A DNA stretch of 64,000 nt from contig NZ_CP088251.1 in the NCBI RefSeq assembly GCF_021117405.1, positions 310,001 through 374,000 of the forward strand. Direction: 5' to 3'. A model generated the notes under the pieces. The model was not told the origin of the DNA, searched no databases, and worked only from the letters and a program-made list of their open reading frames with translations. Each line of letters begins with the position of its first letter. Position 1 is the stretch's first letter. Made by a program: the position numbers and the translations under genes. This DNA is from Frateuria edaphi. Its GTDB lineage: Bacteria > Pseudomonadota > Gammaproteobacteria > Xanthomonadales > Rhodanobacteraceae. Shown here piece by piece: positions 37,940 through 48,114 of this stretch.

Positions 37940-38930
37940 GTTCGCCTGGCCCGACTTCGCCTGGCCCTGGGTGGCATTGCTGCTGCCGCTGCCATGGTTG
38001 CTGCGTCGTTGGCTGCGTCCGTTGCCACCAGGACAAGCCCTGCACCTGCCGCATCCGGGCGTGGCGTTGGCCGCGATCGAGCGGCAACCGGGTCGCGGCC
38101 GGGCCAACTGGTGGCTCGCGCTGGCCTGGCTGTGCCTGGTCGCGGCGGCAGCGCGACCGCAGTGGGTCGGACCGCCCCAGGCGCAGCAGCGCAGTGGACG
38201 GGCGATGCTGCTGGCGATCGATCTCTCCGGCAGCATGCGCACCGAGGACATGCACCTGGCCGGGCAGGATGTCAGCCGTTTCGAAGCGGTCGAGACCATC
38301 GCCAGCGATTTCATCGCGCGCCGCGCCGGCGACGAGCTGGGCCTGGTGCTGTTCGGCAGCCGCGCCTTCCTGGTCACGCCGCTGACCTACGACCTCGACG
38401 CCGTCCGCGCGCAGCTGAAGGGCTCCGCCGTGGGGCTTGCCGGCACCGAGACGGCCATCGGCGATGCCATCGCGGTGGCGGTCAAGCGCCTGGCGGGCCT
38501 GCCGCAGCAGGCGCGCGTGCTGGTGCTGCTCACCGATGGCGTCAACAACGCCGGCAACATCGCGCCCGAACAGGCTGCCGCCGCGGCGAAAGCGGCCGGC
38601 GTGCGCGTCTATACCATCGGCGTGGGCGCCACGCAGATGCGCGTGCCGGATTTCTTCGGCATGCGCCTGGTCAATCCCTCGGCCGACCTGGACGAGACCA
38701 TGCTGACGAAGATCGCCCAGGGCACCGGCGGGCGGTTCTTCCGCGCCACCGACACGCACGAGCTGGCCGCAGCCTACCGCACGATCGACACGCTCGAACC
38801 GATGCCCCAGCACGGGCCGGTGCTGCGCCCACGCCACGAGCTGTTCCGCTGGCCGCTGGGCGTGGCGATGCTGCTGCTTGCGCTGGCCCTGGCCTCGCGC
38901 GCAGGCACGATGCGGGAGCGCCTGGCATGA
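37932..38930 (+). CDS. VWA domain membrane protein (BatA-like)
   Basis: Membrane-anchored von Willebrand A protein, 332 residues, GTG start overlapping the DUF4381 gene by 8 bases. Two N-terminal hydrophobic segments (about 10-25 and 58-75) precede the VWA domain (about 90-280) and a C-terminal helix (about 302-322), the standard BatA topology. The MIDAS metal site is intact: Asp97-x-Ser99-x-Ser101 in LLAIDLSGSM, with the TETAIGDAI threonine loop and LVLLTDGVNN. Periplasmic protein-protein interaction is the expected role. Confidence 0.9.
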   Translation: MPEFAWPDFAWPWVALLLPLPWLLRRWLRPLPPGQALHLPHPGVALAAIERQPGRGRANWWLALAWLCLVAAAARPQWVGPPQAQQRSGRAMLLAIDLSGSMRTEDMHLAGQDVSRFEAVETIASDFIARRAGDELGLVLFGSRAFLVTPLTYDLDAVRAQLKGSAVGLAGTETAIGDAIAVAVKRLAGLPQQARVLVLLTDGVNNAGNIAPEQAAAAAKAAGVRVYTIGVGATQMRVPDFFGMRLVNPSADLDETMLTKIAQGTGGRFFRATDTHELAAAYRTIDTLEPMPQHGPVLRPRHELFRWPLGVAMLLLALALASRAGTMRERLA

Positions 38931-40819
38931 ACGAGGCGCTGCACATGTTCCATTTCCTGCGGCCGGCCTGGTTGTGGCTGCTGCTCGCCATGCCGCTTCT
39001 GGCTTGGCTGGCGACGCGTGGACAGGGCGCGCGCGCGCAGCTGGAAAAGCTGGTCGATCCCGAGCTGTTGCCGCATCTGCTCCAGGGCCGGGCCCAGCGG
39101 CACAACGTGCCGCCAGTCTTGCTGGCGCTGGGCTGGTTGCTCGCCGTGCTGGCGTTCGCCGGGCCGAGCTGGAGCCGGGTACCGCAGCCGCTGTTTGCCG
39201 ACCGCGCGGCGCAGGTGGTGGCCATTTCGCTGACCGATCGCATGCTGGCGCGCGACGTCGCGCCGAGCCGGCTCGACCGCGCGCGCTACAAGACGCGCGA
39301 TCTCTTCGCCGCCAACCGCGGCGGACTCAATGGCCTGGTCGCCTACGCCGGCGAGGCTTTCGTGGTCGCCCCACTGACCAGCGACGCCAACAGCCTCGAC
39401 GACCTGCTCGACGCGCTCGCGCCGGACACGATGCCGGTCGAGGGCGACAACGCCGCCGCCGCGATCGCGCGCGGCGCGGCGCTGATCCGCGACGCCAAGG
39501 TGGGCGGCGGTTCGCTGATACTGGTCACAGACGACGCCGATACCGGGGCCCTGCAGGCCGCACGCCAGGCCCGCGCCGATGGCGTGCGCGTGTCGGTGCT
39601 GGGCGTCGGTACGTCCAAGGGCGGGCCGGTACCGCTAGCCGAGGGCGGCTTCCTGCGTGATGCACAGGGCGGCGTGGCCATGGCCGGCCGCGACGATGCC
39701 GCGCTGGCGGCGCTCGCCGCCGCCGGCGGTGGGCGGTATGTCCCCATGCGGGCCGACCATGCCGACGTCGAGGCGTTGCAAGGTCAGCTGCGCACCGGTG
39801 ATGCCGACCTCGCCACCGGCCAGGCCAGTGCGCAATGGGAGGACCGTGGCCCATGGCTGCTGCTGCCGCTGTTGCCCCTGCTGGCGTTGGCCTTCCGCCG
39901 TGGCTGGCTGTTGCTGCTTCCGCTGGCGTTGGCGCCACTGCTGGTGCCGGCGCGCGCGGAGGCCGGCACCTGGCAGGACCTGTGGCAGCGCCGCGACCAG
40001 CAAGCCGCCCAGGCGCTGCGCGAAGGCCATCCGAAGCAGGCCCTGGCGCTCGCACGCGATCCGGCGCTGCGTGGCGCGGCCGCCTACCGCGCAGACGATT
40101 ACGACAAGGCGATCGAAGCACTGCAACCGGTCGGCACCACCGACGCGCAGTACAACCTCGGCAACGCGCTGGCCAAGGCCGGCCAATACCAGGAGGCGCT
40201 GGCAGCCTACGACCGCGCCCTCGCGCTCGATCCGGACAATGCCGATGCCAAGGCCAACCGCCAGGCGGTCGAGGACTGGCTGCGTCGTCAGCCACCACCG
40301 CAGGATTCTTCCGACGCGCAGAACCAGAATGGCGGCAAGTCCTCCCGGTCCAAGCCGGGCCAAGGCAACCAGCAGCCGAAGAAGGACAGCCAGGGCAACC
40401 GTCGCGGGGAACAGCAGGACGGCAAGCAGGACAACCAGGGGCAACAAGGCCAGGGCCGGCAGCAGCCGGACGCACAAGGCAACCAGGACGGCCAGCGTCA
40501 TGGCGAGCAACGCGAGCAGCAGGGCGCCAACCGCCCGCTGACCGCGCAGGAGCGCGCCGAGCAGCAGGCCCGCATGGCGCGCGCGGGCCAAGCGCTCAAG
40601 CAGCAGATGGACCGTGCGTTGGGCGACCAGGCCAAGGCCAAAGGCGACGAGCACCAGCTCGGCGCGCTGGACAAGGACGACCCGCAGGCGCGCCTGCCGG
40701 CCGAGCTGCGCCAGGCGCTGCAGCGCGTACCGGACGATCCGGGCGCGCTGTTGCGGCGCAAGTTCGAACTGGAATACCGCCAGCGCCACGGCGTGGCGAA
40801 CCCCGAGGACCTGCCGTGA
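38927..40819 (+). CDS. VWA-TPR fusion protein (BatB/BatC-like) with lost MIDAS
   Basis: A 630-residue protein joining a BatB-like VWA domain (about 88-290) to a BatC-like TPR region (about 350-440), then a Gln/Gly/Asn-rich low-complexity linker (about 445-535) and a charged C-terminal segment. Membrane helices lie at about 12-28, 57-75 and 306-345. In the VWA domain the metal-site motif DxSxS is replaced by Ser101-Leu-Thr103-Asp-Arg105 (AISLTDRMLARD), so metal binding as in BatA is unlikely. The TPR shows AQYNLGNALAKAGQYQEALAAYDRALALDPDNADA. The start overlaps the preceding stop by 4 bases; batD starts inside its stop. Confidence 0.9.
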   Translation: MNEALHMFHFLRPAWLWLLLAMPLLAWLATRGQGARAQLEKLVDPELLPHLLQGRAQRHNVPPVLLALGWLLAVLAFAGPSWSRVPQPLFADRAAQVVAISLTDRMLARDVAPSRLDRARYKTRDLFAANRGGLNGLVAYAGEAFVVAPLTSDANSLDDLLDALAPDTMPVEGDNAAAAIARGAALIRDAKVGGGSLILVTDDADTGALQAARQARADGVRVSVLGVGTSKGGPVPLAEGGFLRDAQGGVAMAGRDDAALAALAAAGGGRYVPMRADHADVEALQGQLRTGDADLATGQASAQWEDRGPWLLLPLLPLLALAFRRGWLLLLPLALAPLLVPARAEAGTWQDLWQRRDQQAAQALREGHPKQALALARDPALRGAAAYRADDYDKAIEALQPVGTTDAQYNLGNALAKAGQYQEALAAYDRALALDPDNADAKANRQAVEDWLRRQPPPQDSSDAQNQNGGKSSRSKPGQGNQQPKKDSQGNRRGEQQDGKQDNQGQQGQGRQQPDAQGNQDGQRHGEQREQQGANRPLTAQERAEQQARMARAGQALKQQMDRALGDQAKAKGDEHQLGALDKDDPQARLPAELRQALQRVPDDPGALLRRKFELEYRQRHGVANPEDLP

Positions 40820-42501
40820 GGCGATGGATCGCGCTCCTCCTGCTCGCGCTGCTGCCGATGCTGGCGCAGGCCGCGCAGGTGCACGCCTCGCTCGACCGCA
40901 ACCAGGTGCAGCTGGGCGAAACGGTCACGTTGAACCTGCAGGTCGAGGGCGGCGCTCTGGCGCAGGCGCCCGACCTGTCCGCGCTGGCTCCGGACTTCGA
41001 AGTGCTTGGCCGTTCCAGCAACACCAGCGTGAGCATCCTCAACGGGCAACGCAGCGTGCAATCCACGATCGGCATCGCGTTGCGGCCCACGCATGCGGGC
41101 CAGCTGACGATCCCGGCATTGGATTTCGCCGGCGGCCAGACCCAGCCGCTCACGCTGACGGTCACGCCGCCCGATCCCCGCGCGGCCGCCAACAGCGGCA
41201 AGGCGGTGTTCCTCGAAGCGAGCGCGCAGCCGACCACGGTGCGCGTGGGCCAGCAACTGCTCTTCACCGTCCGGCTGTACTTTGCCGGCAGCCTCAGCAG
41301 TGGTTCGCTGGAAGATCCGCGGCTGCCCGGCATCGATGCGCGCCGCTTGGGGGATGACCTCGATTACGACGTGGTGCGCGGTGGCCGCGCCTACCACGTG
41401 ATCGAGCGCCGCTACGCCCTGATCCCCCAGCACGCCGGCGCCATCGAACTCCCGTCGCTGCAGTTCCAGGGCGAATTGATCGATCCGACCGACCCGGACA
41501 GTTTCTTCGCCATGGGCACGCCGGCGATGGCCGCCTCGCCAACGGTTTCCATCGACGTGCAGCCGGTCCCGACGCAATGGGGCAGCAGCGCCTGGCTGCC
41601 GGCGCGGTCGCTCGCCCTGAGCCTGGAGGGCCTCCCCGCCGACGGCAAGGCGCGCGTCGGGCAGCCGCTGGACCTGGCGATGACCCTGCAGGCCACCGGC
41701 TTGCCCTACGAGGCGCTGCCCGCGCTGAGCCTGCCGGAGCTCAAGGGCGCCACCGTCTATCCCGACAAACCGGTGACCGGCACACGCAACGGCGGCCAGT
41801 GGCTGATCGGCCGTCGCCAGCAGAACTTTGCCGTGGTGCCCGGCCAGGCGGGCACGCTCACGATCCCCGCGATCACGCTCAAGTGGTGGAACGTGCAGAG
41901 CGGCCGGGTCGAGGAGGCGCGGATCCCGGCGCATGCGCTTACCGTGCTGCCTGCGGCGGGCGGTTCGGCGGCACCGGCGGCGAGCGCCCCCGCGACGACC
42001 ACGTCCGCGCCGATGCCATTCGCGAACACGGTCGCGGCGAAGGCCGTGGCCGGCCGCGTGCCTGCGTGGCGCGTGCTCGTGCTGGTCGGGACGGGCGTGC
42101 TTTTGCTCGGCGGTGCGCTCGCCGCGTGGTGGGTATGGCAACGGCGCTTGCGCCCGGGCGCCCAGGCGCCAGCGTCCGCCTCCCCATCCAGCCGTGCGCT
42201 GCGCCTGGCTTTCCTCGCCGCCGCGCGCGGCAGCGACGTGGCGGCCCAGTCCCACGCGTTGCTGGCCTGGGCGCGTGCGGAGCGTCCCGGGCTGACCGGC
42301 CTCGGCGCACTGGCCGAGGCGCTGGCATCGGCCGCGCAGCGTGAGGCGATCGATTCGCTGCAGCGCCGCCGCTTCGCTGCCGACGCAAGCGGCCCGTCAC
42401 CGGACCTGGCAAGCGCCTTCCGGCACGGTTTCCGGTGGCGCGAGGCGCCACCGGGAGAGGAGTCGCCGCTGCCGCCGCTCTATCCGTTCAAGCTGCGTTG
42501 A
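40816..42501 (+). CDS. batD: BatD/oxygen-tolerance protein
   Basis: BatD family protein, 561 residues, GTG start overlapping the preceding stop (GTGA). A signal peptide ([16 protein letters not shown], cleavage after AQA near residue 19) leads to a long periplasmic beta-rich region with repeated Ig-like units ([40 protein letters not shown]), then one membrane helix (about 413-437) and a cytoplasmic helical tail. Last gene of the moxR operon. Its 3' end overlaps the convergent macrodomain gene by 14 bases. Confidence 0.9.
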   Translation: MRRWIALLLLALLPMLAQAAQVHASLDRNQVQLGETVTLNLQVEGGALAQAPDLSALAPDFEVLGRSSNTSVSILNGQRSVQSTIGIALRPTHAGQLTIPALDFAGGQTQPLTLTVTPPDPRAAANSGKAVFLEASAQPTTVRVGQQLLFTVRLYFAGSLSSGSLEDPRLPGIDARRLGDDLDYDVVRGGRAYHVIERRYALIPQHAGAIELPSLQFQGELIDPTDPDSFFAMGTPAMAASPTVSIDVQPVPTQWGSSAWLPARSLALSLEGLPADGKARVGQPLDLAMTLQATGLPYEALPALSLPELKGATVYPDKPVTGTRNGGQWLIGRRQQNFAVVPGQAGTLTIPAITLKWWNVQSGRVEEARIPAHALTVLPAAGGSAAPAASAPATTTSAPMPFANTVAAKAVAGRVPAWRVLVLVGTGVLLLGGALAAWWVWQRRLRPGAQAPASASPSSRALRLAFLAAARGSDVAAQSHALLAWARAERPGLTGLGALAEALASAAQREAIDSLQRRRFAADASGPSPDLASAFRHGFRWREAPPGEESPLPPLYPFKLR

Positions 42502-43015
42502 ACACGCGCTGCCACAGTTGCGTCATCGCCTCATCGAGGAAACACAGCCGTACGTCCATCGCCGGCGCGGGCAGCCGGGCGAGCGTCCTGCGCAGGCTGG
42601 TGCAGGCGACCTCGGCCGCCAGCTCCGGCGGGTAGCCGTAGACGCCGCAGCTGATCGCGGGAAAGGCGATCGAGCGCAGGCCGTGCTCGTGTGCCAGTTG
42701 CAGGGAATGGCGGTAGCAGGCGGCGAGCAATTCCGGTTCATCGTGGCTGCCGCCGCGCCAGACCGGGCCCACCGTGTGGATCACGCACGTGGCTGCCAGA
42801 TCGAAGCCGGGGGTGATGCGCGCCTCCCCGGTGGGACAGCGCACGCCGGCCGAGGCTTCGGGCAGCGCCGCGCAGGCTTCCAGCAGGCGGGGGCCGGCCG
42901 CGCGATGGATTGCACCGTCGACACCGCCGCCACCAAGCAGCGGCCGGTTGGCGGCATTGACGATGGCATCGACCGACAGGCGGGTCAGGTCGGCAGTAAG
43001 CAAGGTAATGGACAT
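42488..43015 (-). CDS. macrodomain protein (O-acetyl-ADP-ribose deacetylase type)
   Basis: Single macrodomain, 175 residues, of the MacroD/YmdB type that hydrolyses O-acetyl-ADP-ribose or removes ADP-ribose from acidic residues. The ligand-loop motifs are present: [57 protein letters not shown] and [15 protein letters not shown]. The ATG at 43015 is preferred; a TTG at 43021 would add two residues. It runs convergent to batD, overlapping by 14 bases at the 3' end, and is divergent from the MarR gene. Confidence 0.92.
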   Translation of the reverse strand: MSITLLTADLTRLSVDAIVNAANRPLLGGGGVDGAIHRAAGPRLLEACAALPEASAGVRCPTGEARITPGFDLAATCVIHTVGPVWRGGSHDEPELLAACYRHSLQLAHEHGLRSIAFPAISCGVYGYPPELAAEVACTSLRRTLARLPAPAMDVRLCFLDEAMTQLWQRVFNAA

Positions 43016-43068
43016 GGACAATAGTGTTTGGCGCAGGCGGCGCTTTATGCTCTGGCTTGGGACGGGAG

Positions 43069-43536
43069 ATGCATAACAAAATGAAACCGGAAGACATTCC
43101 GTTCGGTTACCTGCTCAGCGATGTCACCTTGCTGTTCCGCAAGCATTTCGATCGGCGCGCGGTGCGCTTCGGGCTGACCCGGGCGCAGTGGCGGGCGATC
43201 AAGATGCTGCACCATCGCGAGGAAAACCTGCGCCAGACCGAGCTTGCCGAACTGCTCGAGATGGAGCCCATCGCGGTGGGCCGCGTGATCGACCGGCTGC
43301 AGACGGCGGGCTTCGTCGAACGACACCCTGATCCGAAGGACCGTCGCGCCTGGCGATTGCACCTGACGCCCCGTGCGCGTGCGGTGATCGACGACATGCA
43401 GGACATCGGCCGTGGCCTGCGCAAGGACGCCACCGCCGGCATCAGCGCCGAGGAACTGGCCCAGGCGCTGGCGGTGATCGGTCGCATCAAGGACAACCTG
43501 CAGTCGCTGGAGCAAAGCGAAAACGGCGGCGAGTAG
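43069..43536 (+). CDS. MarR-family transcriptional regulator
   Basis: Winged-helix repressor of about 155 residues ([16 protein letters not shown]). [16 protein letters not shown] leads into the recognition region [49 protein letters not shown], including the wing Asp-Arg-Arg of MarR proteins. ATG 43081 (MKPED) is an alternative that leaves a better distance from GGGAG at 43064. It is codirectional with and 138 bases upstream of the RND adaptor gene, so it is a likely ligand-responsive repressor of the pump. Confidence 0.9.
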   Translation: MHNKMKPEDIPFGYLLSDVTLLFRKHFDRRAVRFGLTRAQWRAIKMLHHREENLRQTELAELLEMEPIAVGRVIDRLQTAGFVERHPDPKDRRAWRLHLTPRARAVIDDMQDIGRGLRKDATAGISAEELAQALAVIGRIKDNLQSLEQSENGGE

Positions 43537-43674
43537 GTCGAATGGCAGGGGCGTGGCCGCGCGCTTCGCTGAAAATAGCCGCGACAGGTAAACCCCTGGC
43601 CGGCTGCCGCGTTGTGGCAGGCTCACCTCATGGCACAGGCGCGCTGACCGCTCGGGCCCCAATCGACCGTTTGC

Positions 43675-44787
43675 ATGTCCCCGAAAAAAATCCTGCTCGT
43701 CCTGGCCGTCCTCGCGCTCGTCGCGCTCGGCGTGCGTTTCGCCTGGCGGGCGGACACGGCCGCGCCTGCCGATGCGCGACCGGCCACCCGCGCGGTCCCG
43801 GTGCAGGTGGCGATCGCGCGGCAGGGCGACCTTGACCTCTCGCTCAAGCTGGTCGGCCGCGCGGAGGCCTGGTCCAGCGTGACCCTGCGCGCGCAGGTCA
43901 CCGGCCAGCTCGAGTCGCTGGCGTTCCAGCCCGGCAGCCGGGTGAAGAAGGGGCAACTGCTGGCCCGGCTCGACACCCGCCTGTTGCAGGCGCAGCTGGA
44001 CCAGGCGCGCGGCCTGGTCGCACGCGACCAGGCACAGCTGAAGAAGGCCCAGGCCGATCGCCAGCGTTATGCGGACATGCTGGGCAAGGGCTATGTGTCC
44101 AAGGCCGATTACGACACCTATCAGGCCAACCTCGCCGTGGCGCAGGCCACGCTCCAGGGCGACCGTGCCGCGCAGGAACTGGCTCAGGCCAACCTCGACT
44201 ATGCGCGCATCGTGGCGCCGTTCGACGGCATCACCGGCGCGCCGCTGGTGTGGCCCGGCGCGCAGGTCAGCGCACAGACGACCGACATCGTGGTGCTCAA
44301 CCAGGTGCAGCCCATCCGCGTCGCCTTCAGCCTGCCCGAGGCCAGTCTCGGCGCGGTGCGCGCGGCGCTCTCGCGTGGGTCGGTGAGCGTGCACGCGACC
44401 GTGCCCGGCCAGTCGGGCTCGCTCGCCGGCTCGCTGGAGTTCGTCGACAACGCGGTGGACAACACCACCGGCACGATCCTGCTCAAGGCGCGTTTCGACA
44501 ACCCGGACCTGCGCCTGACGCCGGGACAGTTCGTGCAGGTCACGCTGCCGACCACGCGCATCACGGACGCGGTGTCGGTGCCGGTGGTCGCGCTGCAGAG
44601 TTCCTCGCGCGGCAGCTTCGTGTTCGTCGTTGGCGCGGACGATACCGTCACGCAGCGCTACGTCACGCCCGGACCGGCGGCGGGCGGGCAGCAGGTGATC
44701 GCCAAGGGGCTCAAGGCCGGCGAGCGGGTGGTGACCGAAGGGCAGATGCTGCTGGTCGAAGGGACGAAAGTACGTGTTGCCTCGTAG
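43675..44787 (+). CDS. RND efflux periplasmic adaptor subunit
   Basis: Membrane fusion protein of an RND efflux pump (MdtA/MexE-like), 370 residues. One N-terminal hydrophobic segment (about 5-20), then the lipoyl half RAQVTGQLESLAFQPGSRVKKGQLLARLD, a helical hairpin (about 100-165), the second lipoyl half DYARIVAPFDGITGAPLVWPGAQVSA and the beta-barrel ending KAGERVVTEGQMLLVEGTKVRV. It precedes the permease gene by 144 bases containing a repeat. No outer-membrane channel gene is adjacent. Confidence 0.92.
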   Translation: MSPKKILLVLAVLALVALGVRFAWRADTAAPADARPATRAVPVQVAIARQGDLDLSLKLVGRAEAWSSVTLRAQVTGQLESLAFQPGSRVKKGQLLARLDTRLLQAQLDQARGLVARDQAQLKKAQADRQRYADMLGKGYVSKADYDTYQANLAVAQATLQGDRAAQELAQANLDYARIVAPFDGITGAPLVWPGAQVSAQTTDIVVLNQVQPIRVAFSLPEASLGAVRAALSRGSVSVHATVPGQSGSLAGSLEFVDNAVDNTTGTILLKARFDNPDLRLTPGQFVQVTLPTTRITDAVSVPVVALQSSSRGSFVFVVGADDTVTQRYVTPGPAAGGQQVIAKGLKAGERVVTEGQMLLVEGTKVRVAS

Positions 44788-44796
44788 CGCCTTAGC

Positions 44797-44907
44797 TCCC
44801 TCTCTACAGCGCCAGGTCAAACAGCCACATGGCTGCGCGCGAACAGCCTCCGTCGCAAGAGTCGCCCCTCACCCCGGCCCTCTGCCCGACGGGGAGAGGG
44901 CGCTGTA
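44797..44907. repeat. REP-like extragenic element between adaptor and permease genes
   Basis: A TACAGCGCC (44805-44813) / GGCGCTGTA (44899-44907) inverted pair brackets a CCCCTCACCCCGGCCC ... GGGGAGAGGG block at 44865-44900. This is the CCCTCACCCC-type extragenic element, better preserved than the copy at 13613. It sits inside what should be a single efflux operon. Confidence 0.5.
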
Positions 44908-44931
44908 TCGCGCCACTGAGTCGCCCTTCGC

Positions 44932-47900
44932 ATGAACATCCCCCAGCTCTGCATCCGCCGCCCGGTGATGACCACGCTGCTGATGGCCGCGCTGCTGGTA
45001 TTCGGCATCGTGGCTTACCCGCGGCTGCCGGTGAACGAGCTGCCCAACGTCGACTTCCCCACCATCAGCATCAGCGCGAGCCTGCCCGGCGCCTCGCCCG
45101 AGACGATGGCGTCGGCGGTGGCGACGCCGCTGGAAGGCAAGCTCTCGACGATTGCCGGGATCAGTTCGATGAGTTCGACCAGCGCGCTGGGCTCGACCTC
45201 GATCACGCTGACCTTCGAGCTGGACCGCAACATCGACGCCGCCGCGCAGGACGTGCAGGCGGCCATTTCTTCGGCCCTGCGCCAGTTGCCGAAGGAGATG
45301 ACCACGCCGCCGACCTTCCGCAAGGTGAACCCGGCGGACGCGGCGATCCTTTACCTGGCGATGAGCTCCTCCACGTTGCCGCTCACCCAGGTCGACGAGT
45401 ACGCCGAGACCGAGCTCGCGCAACAGTTGTCGATGGTCGACGGCGTGGCGCAGGTGAACGTCTACGGCTCGCAGAAGTACGCCGTGCGGATCAGCCTGGA
45501 CCCGGACAAGCTCGCCGCCAGCGGCATCGGCATCGACCAGGTGCAGGCGGCGGTGGCCGATGCCAACGTCAACAAGGCCACCGGCTCGCTGTACGGGCAG
45601 CGCCAGCAGCTGCCGATCCGCAGCGACGGCCAGCTCGAGCGTGCGGCTGCCTACAACGAGGTGGTGGTCGCCTACCGCAACGGCGCGCCGGTGCGCGTGG
45701 GTGACCTGGGCCAGGCGCGCGACAGCGTGCAGGACGACCAGAAGGCCAGCTGGTTCAACGGCGAGCGCGCCATCGTGCTGGCGATCCAGCGCCAGCCTGG
45801 CGCCAACACGGTCGAGACGGTCGATCGCATCAAACGCGTGCTGCCCGGCTTCGAGGCCGGCCTGCCGCCCTCGGTGAAGCTGCAGGTGCTGTACGACCGC
45901 TCGCAGTCGATCCGCGCCTCGGTGGACGACGTCCAGTTCACCCTGCTGCTCGCCGGTGGGCTGGTGGTGCTGGTCATCTACCTGTTCCTGGGCAACCTTT
46001 CGGCCACGCTGATTCCGGCGGTGGCGCTGCCGATCTCGGTGATCGGCACCTTCGGCGTGATGTACGTGCTGGGCTACAGCCTGGACAACCTCTCGCTGCT
46101 CGCGTTGACGCTCGCGGTCGGCTTCGTGGTCGACGATGCGATCGTGATGCTGGAGAACATCGTGCGCCACATCGAGGCGGGCGAGGCGCCCTACGACGCG
46201 GCGATCAGGGGCGCCGGCGAGATCGGCTTCACCATCTTCTCGATGACGCTGTCGCTGATCGCGGTGTTCATCCCGGTGATGTTCATGGGCGGCATCGTCG
46301 GGAGGCTGTTCCACGAATTCGCGGTGGTCATCAGCGTGGCGATCCTGATCTCCGGCATCGTGGCGATCACGCTGACGCCGATGCTGTGCAGCCGGTTCGT
46401 CAAGGCGCACGACCACGAGACCAGGAACCGGTTGATCGCCGGCTTCGACCGCGGCTTCAACGCCGTGCACCGCGGCTACCTGTCGAGCCTGCGCTGGTGC
46501 ATGGACCGCCCGCGACTGGTGCTGGCGGCGTTCGTGGCGAGTCTGGCGGTGACCGCGCTGCTGTTCGTGGTGGCGCCCAAGGACTTCATCCCCGCCGGCG
46601 ACAGCGGCCAGTTGCGCGTGAACACCGAAGGACCGGAAGACATTTCCTACGATGCGATGGTCGCGCGCCAGCAGGAGCTGGCCGATACCGTGGCCAAGGA
46701 CCCCAACCTCGCCGGCTACATGTCCAGCGTCGGCGCGGGCGGCTCGCGCGCCACCGTCAACAACGGCTCGATCCTGTTGCTGCTCAAGCCTGCCAGCCAA
46801 CGCGCGCTCGACGTCGACGGCGTGATGGAGGAACTGCGGCGCAAGTTCGCGCAGGTCACCGGCATCCGCACCTACATCCAGAACCCGCCCGCCATCCGCG
46901 TAGGCGGTCGGCAGAGCAAGGCCGAATACCAGTACACGCTGCAGTCGATCGATATCGGGGCGCTGTACGACTGGTCGGCCAAGGTCACCCATGCGTTCGC
47001 CGCGCTGCCGGGCTTCCAGGACGTCACCAACGACCTGGACCTCAACAGTCCCTCGATCGTGGTCGAGGTCAACCGCGACAAGCTCGCCCCGCTGGGCCTG
47101 ACCATGGCGCAGGTGCAGGGCGCGCTCGGCGCGGCGTTCGGCGAAAACCAGGTTTCGACCATTTATGGCGCGGCCAGCCAGTACTGGGTGATCCTCCAGG
47201 TCAAGCGCGCGCTGCAGGATGACCCCGCGGTGCTCTCGCGCCTGTACGTCACCTCCGACACCGGCAAGGCGGTGCCGCTGGACACGGTCGCCAGCTTCGC
47301 GCGCAAGCCGCAGGTACTCACGGTCAACCACCAGGGCCAGCTGCCGGCGGTGACCGTGTCGTTCAATCTCGCAGCCGGCGTGAGCCTGAGCGAGGCGGTG
47401 GGCGAGATCGACGATGCGATGGCCCGGTTGGGGCTGCCGGCCACCATCAGCGGCTCGATCGAAGGCACCGCGCAGGCGTTCCAGGATTCGATGCAGGGCA
47501 TGGGTCTGTTGCTCCTGCTGGCGGTATTCGTGATCTACCTGGTGCTGGGCATCCTGTACGAGAGCTTCATCCACCCGCTCACGATCCTCTCCGGCCTGCC
47601 GGCCGCGGCGGTGGGTGCGTTGCTCACGCTGGTGCTGTTCGGCGCTTCGCTGGACCTGTTCGCCTTCGTCGGCATCGTGATGCTGATCGGCATCGTCAAG
47701 AAGAACGCGATCATGCTGATCGATTTCGCGCTGGAGCGGCAGCGCGAGGAAGGCATGGCGCCGGCGGCGGCGATCTTCGACGCCTGCCGCGTGCGCTTCC
47801 GCCCGATCATGATGACCACCATGGCTGCCTTTGCCGGCACGCTGCCGATCGCGCTGGGCGTCGGCGCCGGCGCCGACGTGCGCCGCCCGCTGGGCCTGGC

Positions 47901-48027
47901 CGTGGTGGGCGGCCTGGTGGTGTCGCAGGTACTCACCTTGTACCTGACGCCGGTGATCTACCTGTACCTGGACCGCCTGCAGCGGCGCTTCGCGCGCCAG
48001 CCGGTCGCAGACGCACGGCCTCTGTAA
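44932..48027 (+). CDS. RND multidrug efflux permease (MdtB/MuxB-like)
   Basis: Inner-membrane proton-driven HAE1-family RND pump, 1031 residues. It starts MNIPQLCIRRPVMTTLLMAAL; the proton-relay acidic pair is in transmembrane segment 4 (LAVGFVVDDAIVMLEN near residue 405) and the matching Lys lies in the second half. Family landmarks include RLPVNELPNVDFPTISISASLPGASPETM, VAPKDFIPAGDSGQL and GIVMLIGIVKKNAIMLIDFA. Two periplasmic loops of about 300 residues carry the substrate domains. Works with the adaptor just upstream and presumably a TolC-type channel encoded elsewhere. Confidence 0.94.
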   Translation: MNIPQLCIRRPVMTTLLMAALLVFGIVAYPRLPVNELPNVDFPTISISASLPGASPETMASAVATPLEGKLSTIAGISSMSSTSALGSTSITLTFELDRNIDAAAQDVQAAISSALRQLPKEMTTPPTFRKVNPADAAILYLAMSSSTLPLTQVDEYAETELAQQLSMVDGVAQVNVYGSQKYAVRISLDPDKLAASGIGIDQVQAAVADANVNKATGSLYGQRQQLPIRSDGQLERAAAYNEVVVAYRNGAPVRVGDLGQARDSVQDDQKASWFNGERAIVLAIQRQPGANTVETVDRIKRVLPGFEAGLPPSVKLQVLYDRSQSIRASVDDVQFTLLLAGGLVVLVIYLFLGNLSATLIPAVALPISVIGTFGVMYVLGYSLDNLSLLALTLAVGFVVDDAIVMLENIVRHIEAGEAPYDAAIRGAGEIGFTIFSMTLSLIAVFIPVMFMGGIVGRLFHEFAVVISVAILISGIVAITLTPMLCSRFVKAHDHETRNRLIAGFDRGFNAVHRGYLSSLRWCMDRPRLVLAAFVASLAVTALLFVVAPKDFIPAGDSGQLRVNTEGPEDISYDAMVARQQELADTVAKDPNLAGYMSSVGAGGSRATVNNGSILLLLKPASQRALDVDGVMEELRRKFAQVTGIRTYIQNPPAIRVGGRQSKAEYQYTLQSIDIGALYDWSAKVTHAFAALPGFQDVTNDLDLNSPSIVVEVNRDKLAPLGLTMAQVQGALGAAFGENQVSTIYGAASQYWVILQVKRALQDDPAVLSRLYVTSDTGKAVPLDTVASFARKPQVLTVNHQGQLPAVTVSFNLAAGVSLSEAVGEIDDAMARLGLPATISGSIEGTAQAFQDSMQGMGLLLLLAVFVIYLVLGILYESFIHPLTILSGLPAAAVGALLTLVLFGASLDLFAFVGIVMLIGIVKKNAIMLIDFALERQREEGMAPAAAIFDACRVRFRPIMMTTMAAFAGTLPIALGVGAGADVRRPLGLAVVGGLVVSQVLTLYLTPVIYLYLDRLQRRFARQPVADARPL

Positions 48028-48114
48028 GGAGCGCACCATCCCGGGGGATGGCGAACTTGAGGCGCATCGACGGGCCTTGGGCTAGGGTGGAAGCATCTGC
48101 CCGGGAGATCCGCC

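Noticed and set aside
35524..42501. moxR-Bat operon as a novel defence or ternary system
   Set aside because: MoxR, DUF58, DUF4381, VWA, VWA-TPR and BatD is a known, widespread operon type; only the degenerate MIDAS is worth flagging.
44869..48039. Minus-strand open frame of 1056 codons opposite the RND permease
   Set aside because: His/Arg/Asp-rich composition typical of an antisense shadow; the plus strand encodes a complete 1031-residue RND pump.
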